Positions 39,131 to 46,408 of a DNA stretch of 64,000 nt are shown here, piece by piece. A model generated the notes under the pieces. That model was not told the DNA's origin, did not search any database, and was given only the letters and a program-made list of their open reading frames with translations. Both the position numbers and the translations under genes were made by a program. Origin of the DNA: Blastococcus sp. URHD0036 (GTDB lineage Bacteria; Actinomycetota; Actinomycetes; Mycobacteriales; Geodermatophilaceae); NCBI RefSeq assembly GCF_000701365.1, contig NZ_JNIK01000017.1, forward strand, positions 310,001 to 374,000, given 5' to 3'. How positions within the stretch are numbered: the first letter of the stretch is position 1; the number at the start of each line of letters is the position of its first letter.

Positions 39131-39506
39131 GGCGGTACCTCCTCCTCCGGACTGCACACCTCCCCCGCTGCCCCCGGGACGACCTCCGGCGGTCTCCGGG
39201 CGGGGTCGCTGTGGACCCTGCTGGGGACAACCGGTGCACTTCCGGGGGATGGACTGGGGACGCCCTGTGGACGGACTTACATCGGTGCAACTACTAGATG
39301 TAGGGGAACCCTAGGCAGGCCTCCACTAGATGTGCAAGAGCGACGCGGCGTGGCGTGTTCCCGTCCCTCGCGCGGATGGCCAGCAGCAGTCAGACACCCC
39401 AGCCGTCACACGGACACGCCGGGCAGAGCCGCGCGCAGCGTGCGCATCGGCCCTCGGAGGGTGTAGTGCGTGTCGCCGGACCCGACGGCGGCCGCCCCGT
39501 GGCGGG
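39131..39506. other. 376-base gap holding the nrdR promoter
   Basis: Contains the tandem NrdR boxes at 39291-39334 and the leader of nrdR. The interval 39335-39506, between the boxes and the next minus-strand stop, holds no feature I can support; frames that cross it on the plus strand look like shadows with heavy Arg/Ser/Pro composition. Confidence 0.6.
39291..39334 (-). promoter_or_regulatory. Two NrdR boxes
   Basis: The palindromic CTACTAGATGTAG (39291-39303) and CCACTAGATGTG (39323-39334) share ACTAGATGT, 32 bases apart, on the same face of the helix. They resemble the actinobacterial form of the NrdR-binding site and lie upstream of nrdR, so autoregulation of the nrdR-nrdJ unit is expected. 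Confidence 0.8.
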
Positions 39507-40100
39507 TCAGGCCGAGACGTCGCTCCACGGCCAGCCGGCGACGTCGTCCATCCGGATCGGACGCGTCGACAGGTCGGCCTCTCGCCCCCCGGAGCGGGCT
39601 CCCGGGACGGAGGCCGGCCGGCGGGTCTCGTCGGCGGCGCGGTGCCGGCCCACCACCGCCGTCGGAGCAGTCGCCGGCGCGCGGTGCCGCCCCGGGTCGG
39701 CCTCGGCGCACCGGATCACCGGGAGCTCCGCAGTGAGGTCGGCGGCGTGCCGGCGGCGGCGACCGGTTCCCGGTGAGGCAGACCCCGAGGGGCCCGACGC
39801 CAGCAGCCCGCGCAGCTCGGAGCGGCTCATCATCACGGTCTCGGCCGGCACCTCGGCCCGCCCGGCAGGCGCAGCCGGCGGGAGCGACGTCGGCTCCGGC
39901 AGGCGGACCGAGCGCAGGTCGACCCAGCGCACCTGCGGACCGCCACTCCGGACGACGCGCACCTGTGCCTCGCAGCCGCCCGACTCGTCGTGCCGCCACC
40001 CGAGGACGGCGCCGGGCCACCAGGCGCCGTCGGCGAGGACCTCGGCGTCGAGGGGCTGGGTGATGGAGGCCGCTGCTCGGCCGCGGGCGTCGACTGGCAC
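39507..40100 (-). CDS. Hypothetical protein with Tudor/SH3-like N-terminus
   Basis: Protein of 197 residues that I do not recognise. Residues about 17-70 (DAEVLADGAWWPGAVLGWRHDESG...QVRWVDLRSVRLPE) have the alternating hydrophobic strands and W-PG-VLGW pattern of a small beta-barrel such as Tudor or SH3. The rest is Arg/Ala/Pro-rich and probably disordered. Start is uncertain: GTG at 40100 has no clear ribosome-binding site. It sits between nrdR and the LysM gene; in mycobacteria and corynebacteria the corresponding LysM and nrdR genes are adjacent, so this is an insertion in a well-known neighbourhood. Membership in the SOS or nrd regulons is possible. Confidence 0.55.
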   Translation of the reverse strand: MPVDARGRAAASITQPLDAEVLADGAWWPGAVLGWRHDESGGCEAQVRVVRSGGPQVRWVDLRSVRLPEPTSLPPAAPAGRAEVPAETVMMSRSELRGLLASGPSGSASPGTGRRRRHAADLTAELPVIRCAEADPGRHRAPATAPTAVVGRHRAADETRRPASVPGARSGGREADLSTRPIRMDDVAGWPWSDVSA

Positions 40101-40210
40101 GGGCAGAACGGTAGGTCGGACTCCCCACCCCACCCGGGGAGGACGTCGCCGGGAGGTTTGACGAAGATGCGCAGCAGGATTGTGCAGCCCGTCGCGCCGC
40201 GACGCCGGCC

Positions 40211-40750
40211 TCACGGGACCTCCAGCACCTGGCCCGGGACGACCGCGGAACTCTCCAGGTCGTTGAGCCGCTCGATGGCGTCGACGACCGCCCGGACGTC
40301 CTCCCCGCGCCCGGTCACCTCGGTGGCGATCGACCACACCGTGTCGCCGGGCTGGACCACGACCTCGGTGCGGCCCGCCAGTTCCAGCTCCCCGCCGCCG
40401 CCCAGGACCGCCGACAGCACCAGCACCGCCAGCGCCGCGCCCGCACCGAGGAGCGCCGCGAGGGCGCGCCAGCCGCGTCGGGTGAGCCGCAGCGACACCG
40501 GAGCCGCATCCGGCCGGCGGCTGCCGGCGGGACGGGACGTACTCGCACGCACCGGGCGCAGCTCTGGGCGCACACCCCGCCCGCCGGGGCGCGCCGGGTC
40601 GCGGCGCGGCGGCGGCCCACCGGCCACCGGACCACCGGCACGCGCCGGGCGAGCGCCCGCCCGTTCCGCCACCGGGCGACCCGGTTCGGCCACCCGCAGC
40701 CCCGTGCCACCCCCGGAGAACCCGACGACCCCGCGCTCCGTGCCCGCCAC
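40211..40750 (-). CDS. LysM membrane protein, probable SOS cell-division suppressor (ChiZ/DivS/YneA type)
   Basis: Single-pass membrane protein of 179 residues: a basic, proline/arginine/glycine-rich cytoplasmic tail (about 1-85), one hydrophobic helix ([22 protein letters not shown]), and an external LysM domain ([49 protein letters not shown]) that binds peptidoglycan. It is divergent from lexA with two SOS boxes between. The same position and plan are known for YneA of Bacillus, DivS of Corynebacterium and Rv2719c/ChiZ of Mycobacterium, which delay division during DNA damage; that role is inferred here. The GTG at 40750 follows GGAGGAGG. Confidence 0.82.
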   Translation of the reverse strand: MAGTERGVVGFSGGGTGLRVAEPGRPVAERAGARPARAGGPVAGGPPPRRDPARPGGRGVRPELRPVRASTSRPAGSRRPDAAPVSLRLTRRGWRALAALLGAGAALAVLVLSAVLGGGGELELAGRTEVVVQPGDTVWSIATEVTGRGEDVRAVVDAIERLNDLESSAVVPGQVLEVP

Positions 40751-40808
40751 CCCAGCACCTCCTCCACGACGGCCGCCGGCGACACCGGCGACCGAACACG
40801 CATTCGAA

Positions 40809-40824
40809 TCGAACGTCTGTGCGA
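40809..40824. promoter_or_regulatory. SOS (LexA) box near the LysM gene
   Basis: TCGAACgtctGTGCGA matches the mycobacterial-type LexA site TCGAAC-N4-GTTCGA at 10 of 12 positions. It lies about 60 bases upstream of the LysM gene start, where it could overlap that promoter. Confidence 0.7.
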
Positions 40825-40868
40825 TGTCTACCGCACGCCGCCGACAGGATCGACCCGACACGGGCAGT

Positions 40869-40884
40869 TCGAACATGTGTTTGA
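40869..40884. promoter_or_regulatory. SOS (LexA) box near lexA
   Basis: TCGAACatgtGTTTGA matches the LexA consensus at 11 of 12 positions. It lies 122 bases before the lexA start and 118 before the LysM gene start, 60 bases from the other box, and should give LexA autoregulation. Confidence 0.85.
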
Positions 40885-41005
40885 GGAAGTGCCGCCGACG
40901 CGCTACGGTCCGACCGGGCACCGCCCGAGGTCCACCGCAGCGGCTGCGACCGGGACCAGGGGGTGGACGGACGAGTCGTGGGGACACGACCGGCGAGGAG
41001 GAGAC

Positions 41006-41794
41006 GTGGCGGGCACGAGCGGGACGTCGGGGGGACGCGGCGGAGCACGCCGTGCGGGCGGTACGGCCACGGGCACCACAGCGGCCGGCACGTCCGGGAC
41101 GACCGGGGAGGTCCGCACCTTCCCCGACCGGAGCGAGGCCGGTGACGGGCTGACCCAGCGGCAGCGGCGGGTCCTCGAGGTCATCCGCGACTCGATCGAC
41201 CGCCGGGGCTACCCGCCGTCCGTCCGGGAGATCGGCGAGGCCGTGGGGCTCTCCTCCGCCTCGTCGGTCGCACACCAGCTGTCGGTGCTGCAGAAGAAGG
41301 GCTGGCTGCGCCGGGACCCGAACCGGCCGCGGGCGCTCGACGTGCGCCTGCCGGGCGAGACGGTCGTCGGCAGCGCCGGGGCGGTCCCGCCGCCCGTGGC
41401 CGAGGACTCCGCGAGCCCCGTGCCCACCTACGTCCCGCTGGTCGGCCGCATCGCCGCCGGTGGTCCGGTGCTGGCCGAGCAGGCCGTGGAGGACGTCTTC
41501 CCGCTCCCCCGCGAGCTGGTCGGCGAGGGCACCCTCTTCATGCTGAAGGTCACCGGTGACTCGATGGTCGAGGCGGCGATCTGCGACGGCGACTGGGTCG
41601 TCGTCCGCCAGCAGCCCACGGCCGAGAACGGCGAGATCGTGGCCGCCATGATCGACGGCGAGGCCACGGTAAAGACCTACAAGCGCCGGGACGGCCACGT
41701 GTGGCTGTTGCCGCACAACCCGGCGTACGAGCCGATCCCCGGCGACGACGCAACCGTCCTCGGCCGCGTGGTGACGGTGCTCCGGCGGATCTGA
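41006..41794 (+). CDS. lexA: LexA repressor
   Basis: SOS repressor of 262 residues. A winged HTH ([56 protein letters not shown]) begins near residue 50 and the S24 self-cleavage domain follows: cleavage site Ala-Gly in [12 protein letters not shown], the serine in [11 protein letters not shown] and the lysine in ATVKTYKRR. The first 45 residues are a low-complexity Gly/Thr/Ser/Ala tail not found in E. coli LexA. The GTG at 41006 was chosen for the GAGGAGGAG before it. Two SOS boxes in the upstream gap indicate autoregulation and co-control with the divergent LysM gene. Confidence 0.95.
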   Translation: MAGTSGTSGGRGGARRAGGTATGTTAAGTSGTTGEVRTFPDRSEAGDGLTQRQRRVLEVIRDSIDRRGYPPSVREIGEAVGLSSASSVAHQLSVLQKKGWLRRDPNRPRALDVRLPGETVVGSAGAVPPPVAEDSASPVPTYVPLVGRIAAGGPVLAEQAVEDVFPLPRELVGEGTLFMLKVTGDSMVEAAICDGDWVVVRQQPTAENGEIVAAMIDGEATVKTYKRRDGHVWLLPHNPAYEPIPGDDATVLGRVVTVLRRI

Positions 41795-41798
41795 CCGC

Positions 41799-41840
41799 CC
41801 GCACGGCCGGCGGGTCCGCAGGGACGCGCCGGCCGTGCGG
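41799..41840. terminator. Bidirectional terminator after lexA
   Basis: Perfect 14-bp arms (CCGCACGGCCGGCG at 41799-41812, complement at 41827-41840) with a 14-base loop, between the convergent lexA and esterase-like genes. Confidence 0.8.
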
Positions 41841-41842
41841 CC

Positions 41843-42898
41843 TCAGACCCGGGGCGGCGATCCGCGCCGGAGGATGCGGCCCAGGATCCACACCACCACG
41901 GTCGCCACGATCGCGGCGACGAGGCCGGCGGCGACGGGCGAGACACCGTCGTCGCTGTCGGTGAGGACGTCGGTGAGCGACCCGTCCGGTGCCCCGGTGG
42001 CACCCGCCGGAGCGGGTGCGGCCGGTAGCGGCACCACGGTGACGGCGCTGGGCAGGCCCTCGCTGGCGACGACCAGGGCGGAGCCGTCGGCGGAGAAGCT
42101 GACGGCCTCCCCCTGCGGGGACTCCGGCAGCGCGATCCGCAGCGGCGTGCCCGCCAGGGCCGCCGCCACGTCGGAGCCGGCCAGTGGCCAGACATAGGCG
42201 TCGGTGTAGGTGCGCAGCGCCAGGGCGTGCCCGTCGGCGGCCACGGCTCCCCCGGTCACCAGCAGCTGCCCGGCCCGGCCCACCGGCCCACCCGGGGTCC
42301 CGGTGAGGGTGAGCTCCACGGAGGCGACCTCGACGAGGCCCACCGTCCCGTTCTCCTCCAGCGCGGCGACCGGCCGGTAGACGTCGCTGGCGCCGAAGAC
42401 CTCCTTGGTCACCACGTACGGCGTGCCGTCGGGCGCCAGGAGCAGTGCCTCGGCGTCCCGCGGCCCGTCCGGGTAGGCGAGCCGGTAGACGCCGGTCGAG
42501 CCGTCCGGCCGCAGCGCGATCAGGGCGACCGTCTCGCGGATGGCGTTGTTGTCGCCCGTGTCGGCCAGCCAGACCGTGCCGTCCGGTCCGACGGCGAGGT
42601 CCTCGGGGTCGTAGGGATCGACGGCCGCCCGGTGCACGTTCGTGGTCTGGCACGCGGGGTCCAGCGCGTACACGGCGACCTCGTCGCCGCCGTCGTTGAT
42701 GGCCAGCATGCTGCCGTCGGCGCCGACCACCAGTCCCGAGAGCTCGGTCAACGTGGGGTCGGTGATCTCGCACTGGACCGTCGCGGCGGGCGGTTCCTCC
42801 GCGGCGGCCACCGGAGCGGTCAGCGGCAGCGACAGCCCGGCCAGGGCCGCGACGCCCGCCGCGGCACGGGCCCGGCCGCCGACGTGCGGGACCGCCAT
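41843..42898 (-). CDS. Exported membrane-anchored propeller-like protein
   Basis: Protein of 351 residues with an N-terminal signal (VGGRARAAAGVAALAGLSLPLTAPVAAAEE) and a C-terminal transmembrane helix (PVAAGLVAAIVATVVVWILGRIL) followed by basic residues, so it is exported and anchored. The external part repeats blade-like patterns (LSGLVVGADGSMLAINDGGDEVAVYAL, DPEDLAVGPDGTVWLADTGDNN, DAEALLLAPDGTPYVVTKE), as in six-bladed propellers/esterase-like phytase folds. No enzyme activity can be inferred. The ATG at 42898 is five bases downstream of the PAP2 stop; a GTG at 42931 is an alternative. Cotranscription with the PAP2 gene is likely. Confidence 0.72.
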   Translation of the reverse strand: MAVPHVGGRARAAAGVAALAGLSLPLTAPVAAAEEPPAATVQCEITDPTLTELSGLVVGADGSMLAINDGGDEVAVYALDPACQTTNVHRAAVDPYDPEDLAVGPDGTVWLADTGDNNAIRETVALIALRPDGSTGVYRLAYPDGPRDAEALLLAPDGTPYVVTKEVFGASDVYRPVAALEENGTVGLVEVASVELTLTGTPGGPVGRAGQLLVTGGAVAADGHALALRTYTDAYVWPLAGSDVAAALAGTPLRIALPESPQGEAVSFSADGSALVVASEGLPSAVTVVPLPAAPAPAGATGAPDGSLTDVLTDSDDGVSPVAAGLVAAIVATVVVWILGRILRRGSPPRV

Positions 42899-42902
42899 GC
42901 GG

Positions 42903-43649
42903 TCACGCCAGCGGACGGCCTGCTCGGACACGCACCCAGCGTGACAGGATGAGTGCGTCCAGTGCGTGAACCACGCCCAGCAGCAGAACGCCGAGTGCCG
43001 CGCCGACGACGGCGTCACTGAACCAGTGGAAGTCCAGGGCGATCATCGCGAGGGCGCAGACGACCGGCCCGATCACGGCCAGGCCCCAGAGGACGCGCTG
43101 CGCGGTGGGCGGCATCCCGAACTGGACGGCCTGCCAGCGCGCCACCCCCCAGAGCAGCACCGCGTTGGCCACGTGCCCCGACGGGTACGAGGCGCCCTCC
43201 TCGTGGTGCAGGTACAGGCCGGCGTGCCCGGGGGCGGTCCGACCGATGCCCCACTTGACGCTGTACACGGTGACGCTGAGCAGCAGGAGGGCGACGAGCA
43301 CCCGGGGCAACGGCAGCAGGGTGTGGCGGCGGACGGCCAGCCAGATGATGAGGCCGGCCAGCACGACGAGCATGGTGCCGCGGCCGCCGATCTGGGTGAC
43401 CACCCACAACGGCGGGTAGGCCGCGGAGTCGCGCAGGTCCCACTCCGCCACCCAGTCCGACACCCGGACGTCGATCCGCTCGGTGACGCCGCGGCCGAGG
43501 ACGTCGACGGTGACCACCACGGTGATGAGGGCGGCCAGCAGGAGCGCCCACCACGGCGGGCGCCCCACCGAGACCACCGCGGGGGAACCGGCGACCGGCT
43601 CCCCCAGGAACGACGGCCCGGCGGACCGTCGCTCCACGCCGCTGGTCAC
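42903..43649 (-). CDS. PAP2 family lipid phosphatase
   Basis: Membrane phosphatase of 248 residues with six helices and the full canonical motif set: KWGIGRTAP, SYPSGHV (catalytic histidine) and the LDFHWFSDAVVG end motif. It dephosphorylates lipid phosphates such as undecaprenyl or phosphatidylglycerol phosphate at the outer membrane face; which is not known. This is a different branch from the Aur1/Ipt1-like pair at 20.9-22.7 kb. A TACCGT -10 hexamer ends six bases before the GTG at 43649, so the mRNA is probably leaderless. Confidence 0.9.
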   Translation of the reverse strand: MTSGVERRSAGPSFLGEPVAGSPAVVSVGRPPWWALLLAALITVVVTVDVLGRGVTERIDVRVSDWVAEWDLRDSAAYPPLWVVTQIGGRGTMLVVLAGLIIWLAVRRHTLLPLPRVLVALLLLSVTVYSVKWGIGRTAPGHAGLYLHHEEGASYPSGHVANAVLLWGVARWQAVQFGMPPTAQRVLWGLAVIGPVVCALAMIALDFHWFSDAVVGAALGVLLLGVVHALDALILSRWVRVRAGRPLA

Positions 43650-43655
43650 CCGGTC

Positions 43656-43661
43656 ACGGTA
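43656..43661 (-). promoter_or_regulatory. -10 element TACCGT, leaderless start of PAP2 gene
   Basis: Minus-strand TACCGT fits TANNNT and ends six bases before the GTG at 43649; there is no ribosome-binding site in the gap. Confidence 0.5.
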
Positions 43662-43714
43662 CCGGGGCGTGACCGCATCGTGACCTCGGCCGGGCGGGGC
43701 CGGCGCGGACCCCG

Positions 43715-45232
43715 TCAGGCGACCGGGGCGCCGAAGTCCTCGAGCGCCGCCGCCAGGGCGCCGTCCACCCGGGCGGACAGCCGCGTCCCGTCGGCCTCGT
43801 GGCTCTCGGTCAGCACCTCGCCGTCGCGGTGCACGCGGGCGACCAGGTCACCGCGGTCGTAGGGCACGAGGACGTCGACCTCGACGTCCGGGTGCGGCAG
43901 TCGGGCCGCCAGCACCTCCCGCAGCTGGTCGATCCCCTCGCCGGTGCGGGCCGAGACCCAGACGGCGCCGGGCAGGGCCTGGCGCAGCGTGAGCACGTCC
44001 TCCTCGCTCATCGCGTCGACCTTGTTGACGACGATGAGCTCGGGCACCGACCGGGCGTCGATGTCGGCGAGGACCACCCGCACCGCGTCGATCTGGCCGA
44101 GCGGGTCGGGATCGGCGCCGTCGACGACGTGCAGCAGCAGGTCGGCGGCGGCCACCTCCTCCAGCGTGGAGCGGAAGGCGTCGACGAGCTGGTGCGGCAG
44201 GTGCCGCACGAAGCCGACGGTGTCGGTGAGGGTGAACTCGCGGCCGTCGGGTGACTCCGCGCGCCGGACCGTCGGGTCGAGGGTGGCGAACAACGCGTTC
44301 TCCACCAGCACACCCGCGCCGGTCAGCCGGTTGAGCAGGCTCGACTTGCCGGCGTTGGTGTAGCCGGCGATCGCGACGCTGGGCACGGCGTTGCGGTCGC
44401 GGTTGGCCCGCTGGGTCTCCCGCGCCGTCGCCATGCCGGCGATCTCGCGGCGCAGCTTGCTCATGCGGGACCGGATGCGCCGCCGGTCGGTCTCGATCTT
44501 GGTCTCACCCGGACCGCGGGTACCGATGCCGCCACCACCGGCGACACGGCCACCGGCCTGCCGGGACAGGGACTCACCCCAGCCGCGCAGCCGCGGCAGC
44601 ATGTACTGCATCTGCGCCAGCTCGACCTGGGCCTTGCCCTCCCGGCTGCTGGCGTGCTGGGCGAAGATGTCGAGGATCAGCGCGGTCCGGTCGACCACCT
44701 TGACCTTGAAGATCTTCTCCAGCGCGTTGAGCTGGCCGGGGGTCAGCTCGCCGTCGCAGATGACGGTGTCGGCGCCGGTCGCGGCGACGATGTCGCGGAT
44801 CTCGTTGGCCTTGCCCGAGCCCACGTAGGTACCGGCATCGGGGGTGGAGCGGCGCTGGCTGACCGCCTCCAGCACCTGGGAACCCGCGGTCTCGGCCAGA
44901 GCGGCGAGCTCGGCGAGGGATCGGTCGGCGTCGGCCTGAGTGCCCTCGGTCCAGACGCCCACCAGCACGACGCGCTCCAGGCGCAGCTGGCGGTACTCGA
45001 CCTCGGTGACGTCGGCGAGCTCGGTGGAGAGCCCGGCGACGCGCCGCAGACCGCCACGCGCCTCGAGGTCGTAGGACCCGGCGGTGTCGTCGGGCTCGTC
45101 CCACTGGCCGGCCGGCGCCGGGCGCGGAGTCTGCTCGACAGCGGGGGCGGGGGCGGGCGGGACGGAGCCGCTGGCGCGGTCGGCGCGCTCCTGGGCGTCG
45201 GCGAGCACGGCGCGGTTCTGTGCGGTCGTCAT
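43715..45232 (-). CDS. hflX: GTPase HflX
   Basis: Ribosome-associated GTPase that splits stalled or hibernating ribosomes; 505 residues. An N-terminal HflX domain (about 75-250, with AQVELAQMQYMLPRL and GGRVAGGGGIGTRGPGETKIETDRRRI at its end) is followed by a coiled linker and the G domain: G1 GYTNAGKSSLLN, G3 TDTVGF, G4 NKVD, G5 VSART. The first 70 residues are a variable Pro/Ala tail. The ATG at 45232 was chosen because GGAG precedes it by five bases. In Actinobacteria hflX is often near lexA and dapF, as here. Confidence 0.94.
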   Translation of the reverse strand: MTTAQNRAVLADAQERADRASGSVPPAPAPAVEQTPRPAPAGQWDEPDDTAGSYDLEARGGLRRVAGLSTELADVTEVEYRQLRLERVVLVGVWTEGTQADADRSLAELAALAETAGSQVLEAVSQRRSTPDAGTYVGSGKANEIRDIVAATGADTVICDGELTPGQLNALEKIFKVKVVDRTALILDIFAQHASSREGKAQVELAQMQYMLPRLRGWGESLSRQAGGRVAGGGGIGTRGPGETKIETDRRRIRSRMSKLRREIAGMATARETQRANRDRNAVPSVAIAGYTNAGKSSLLNRLTGAGVLVENALFATLDPTVRRAESPDGREFTLTDTVGFVRHLPHQLVDAFRSTLEEVAAADLLLHVVDGADPDPLGQIDAVRVVLADIDARSVPELIVVNKVDAMSEEDVLTLRQALPGAVWVSARTGEGIDQLREVLAARLPHPDVEVDVLVPYDRGDLVARVHRDGEVLTESHEADGTRLSARVDGALAAALEDFGAPVA

Positions 45233-45393
45233 CGTCTCCAGCGTGGCATGCCCGTCGAGTCCGGGCACCTGAGTTGTGGCTGCTGCTCGTGTCATCGCCG
45301 GGTACAACACCGGCGGAGCCCGCATGCATCCCGGCCGGGCGGGGGTAGGGGTCCCGGCACCGGCATCCCCCGCCGGTCGACGAGGAGGCAGCC

Positions 45394-45597
45394 GTGAGCA
45401 CCAGCAGCACCGAGGGCGTCGAGGACCCGGGCGCGGACCCGAGGGGGCTGAACCCGCCGCGGAACCCCTTCGGCGGCGCCGACCAGGACACCGGCCGCGG
45501 CGAGCCCCGCGGGACCGGCAACGTCGGGCCGGGCGACAAGCCGGAGGCCCCGACCGACGAGCCGGAGACGCGCGCGGACACGCCCGACTCCCCCTGA
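45394..45597 (+). CDS. Small hydrophilic protein, probably disordered
   Basis: A 67-residue reading frame with composition dominated by Pro, Gly, Asp, Glu and Thr and no hydrophobic stretch, so no folded domain is expected. The GTG has GAGGAGG eight bases before it, which is the main reason to accept it. It matches no family I know. Short charged proteins of this kind are common in actinobacterial genomes. Confidence 0.5.
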   Translation: MSTSSTEGVEDPGADPRGLNPPRNPFGGADQDTGRGEPRGTGNVGPGDKPEAPTDEPETRADTPDSP

Positions 45598-45632
45598 GCC
45601 AGGTGCACCGGCCGGTCCTCAGACGGCGGGGC

Positions 45633-45638
45633 TAGCCT
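45633..45638 (+). promoter_or_regulatory. -10 element TAGCCT before the ABC exporter genes
   Basis: TAGCCT ends nine bases before the ATG at 45648 and no ribosome-binding site is present between them, pointing to a leaderless or nearly leaderless mRNA for the ATPase-permease pair. Confidence 0.5.
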
Positions 45639-45647
45639 CTCGCCGCG

Positions 45648-46349
45648 ATGACGGACGGACGAGACACGGCGGTCGCCCTCCTGACGGCGACCGGTCTCGT
45701 CGTCGGGCACGGTGACTCGGCGGCGTGCGCTCCCGTCACCCTCGCCCTCCTGCCCGGACGGGCACTGGCGGTGGTGGGGCCCAACGGTGCGGGCAAGTCC
45801 ACGGTGCTGCAGACCCTGGTCGGGCTCCTGCCGGCCCTGGACGGCGAGGCGGAGTTCGACGGGCAGCCGGTCGACGAGCGCCGAGCGCAGTACCGCCGCG
45901 ACGTCGTCGCCGTCCTGGACGAGGACGCGTTCTTCCCGTCGCTCACCGGCCGCGAGCACCTGCTGCTCACCGCGCGCGGCCACGGGGTCGGCGACGCCGA
46001 GGACGTCGTCGACCGGGAGATCGCGGCCTTCGGTCTGGCCGAGCGGGCCGACGCCCTGCCCTCGGCACTGTCCTCCGGGCAGCGCCGCCGGCTCGCCCTG
46101 GCCGCCGCGTTCGTCCGGCCCGCGCGGCTGATGGTGCTCGACGAACCGGAACGGCGCCTGGACGCCGCCATGCGGACCACGCTGGCGGAGCGGCTGGCGA
46201 CCCGCCGGGACGACGGCGCGGCGGTGCTCTTCGCCAGTCACGACGCCGCGGTCGTGGCCGCGGTCGCCGACGACGTGCTGCTCGTGGGCGACGAGGAGTG
46301 CCGCCTCCTCCCGCCGGACGCGGCCGCCGCGGCGATGGAGCGGTCCTGA
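45648..46349 (+). CDS. ABC transporter ATP-binding protein
   Basis: ATPase subunit of 233 residues. Walker A GPNGAGKST is near residues 43-51; the signature is degenerate (ALSSGQRRRLALAAA) and Walker B reads LMVLDEPERRLD, with the D-loop altered from the usual SALD. The H-loop histidine is in FASHDAAVV. It pairs with the permease gene that begins around its stop codon. The pair resembles uncharacterised actinobacterial exporters with DUF6297-type permeases; substrate unknown. Confidence 0.85.
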   Translation: MTDGRDTAVALLTATGLVVGHGDSAACAPVTLALLPGRALAVVGPNGAGKSTVLQTLVGLLPALDGEAEFDGQPVDERRAQYRRDVVAVLDEDAFFPSLTGREHLLLTARGHGVGDAEDVVDREIAAFGLAERADALPSALSSGQRRRLALAAAFVRPARLMVLDEPERRLDAAMRTTLAERLATRRDDGAAVLFASHDAAVVAAVADDVLLVGDEECRLLPPDAAAAAMERS

Positions 46350-46408
46350 CCGCCCTGCCCGTCGGGGAGCCCGCGGCGGAGCTGACCGGCCGGGAGGTAC
46401 GCCGGCTG

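Noticed and set aside
39355-40161. A 268-codon plus-strand frame opposite the hypothetical gene 39507-40100
   Set aside because: Ser/Arg/Pro-rich with no domain; the minus-strand frame has a plausible beta-barrel domain.
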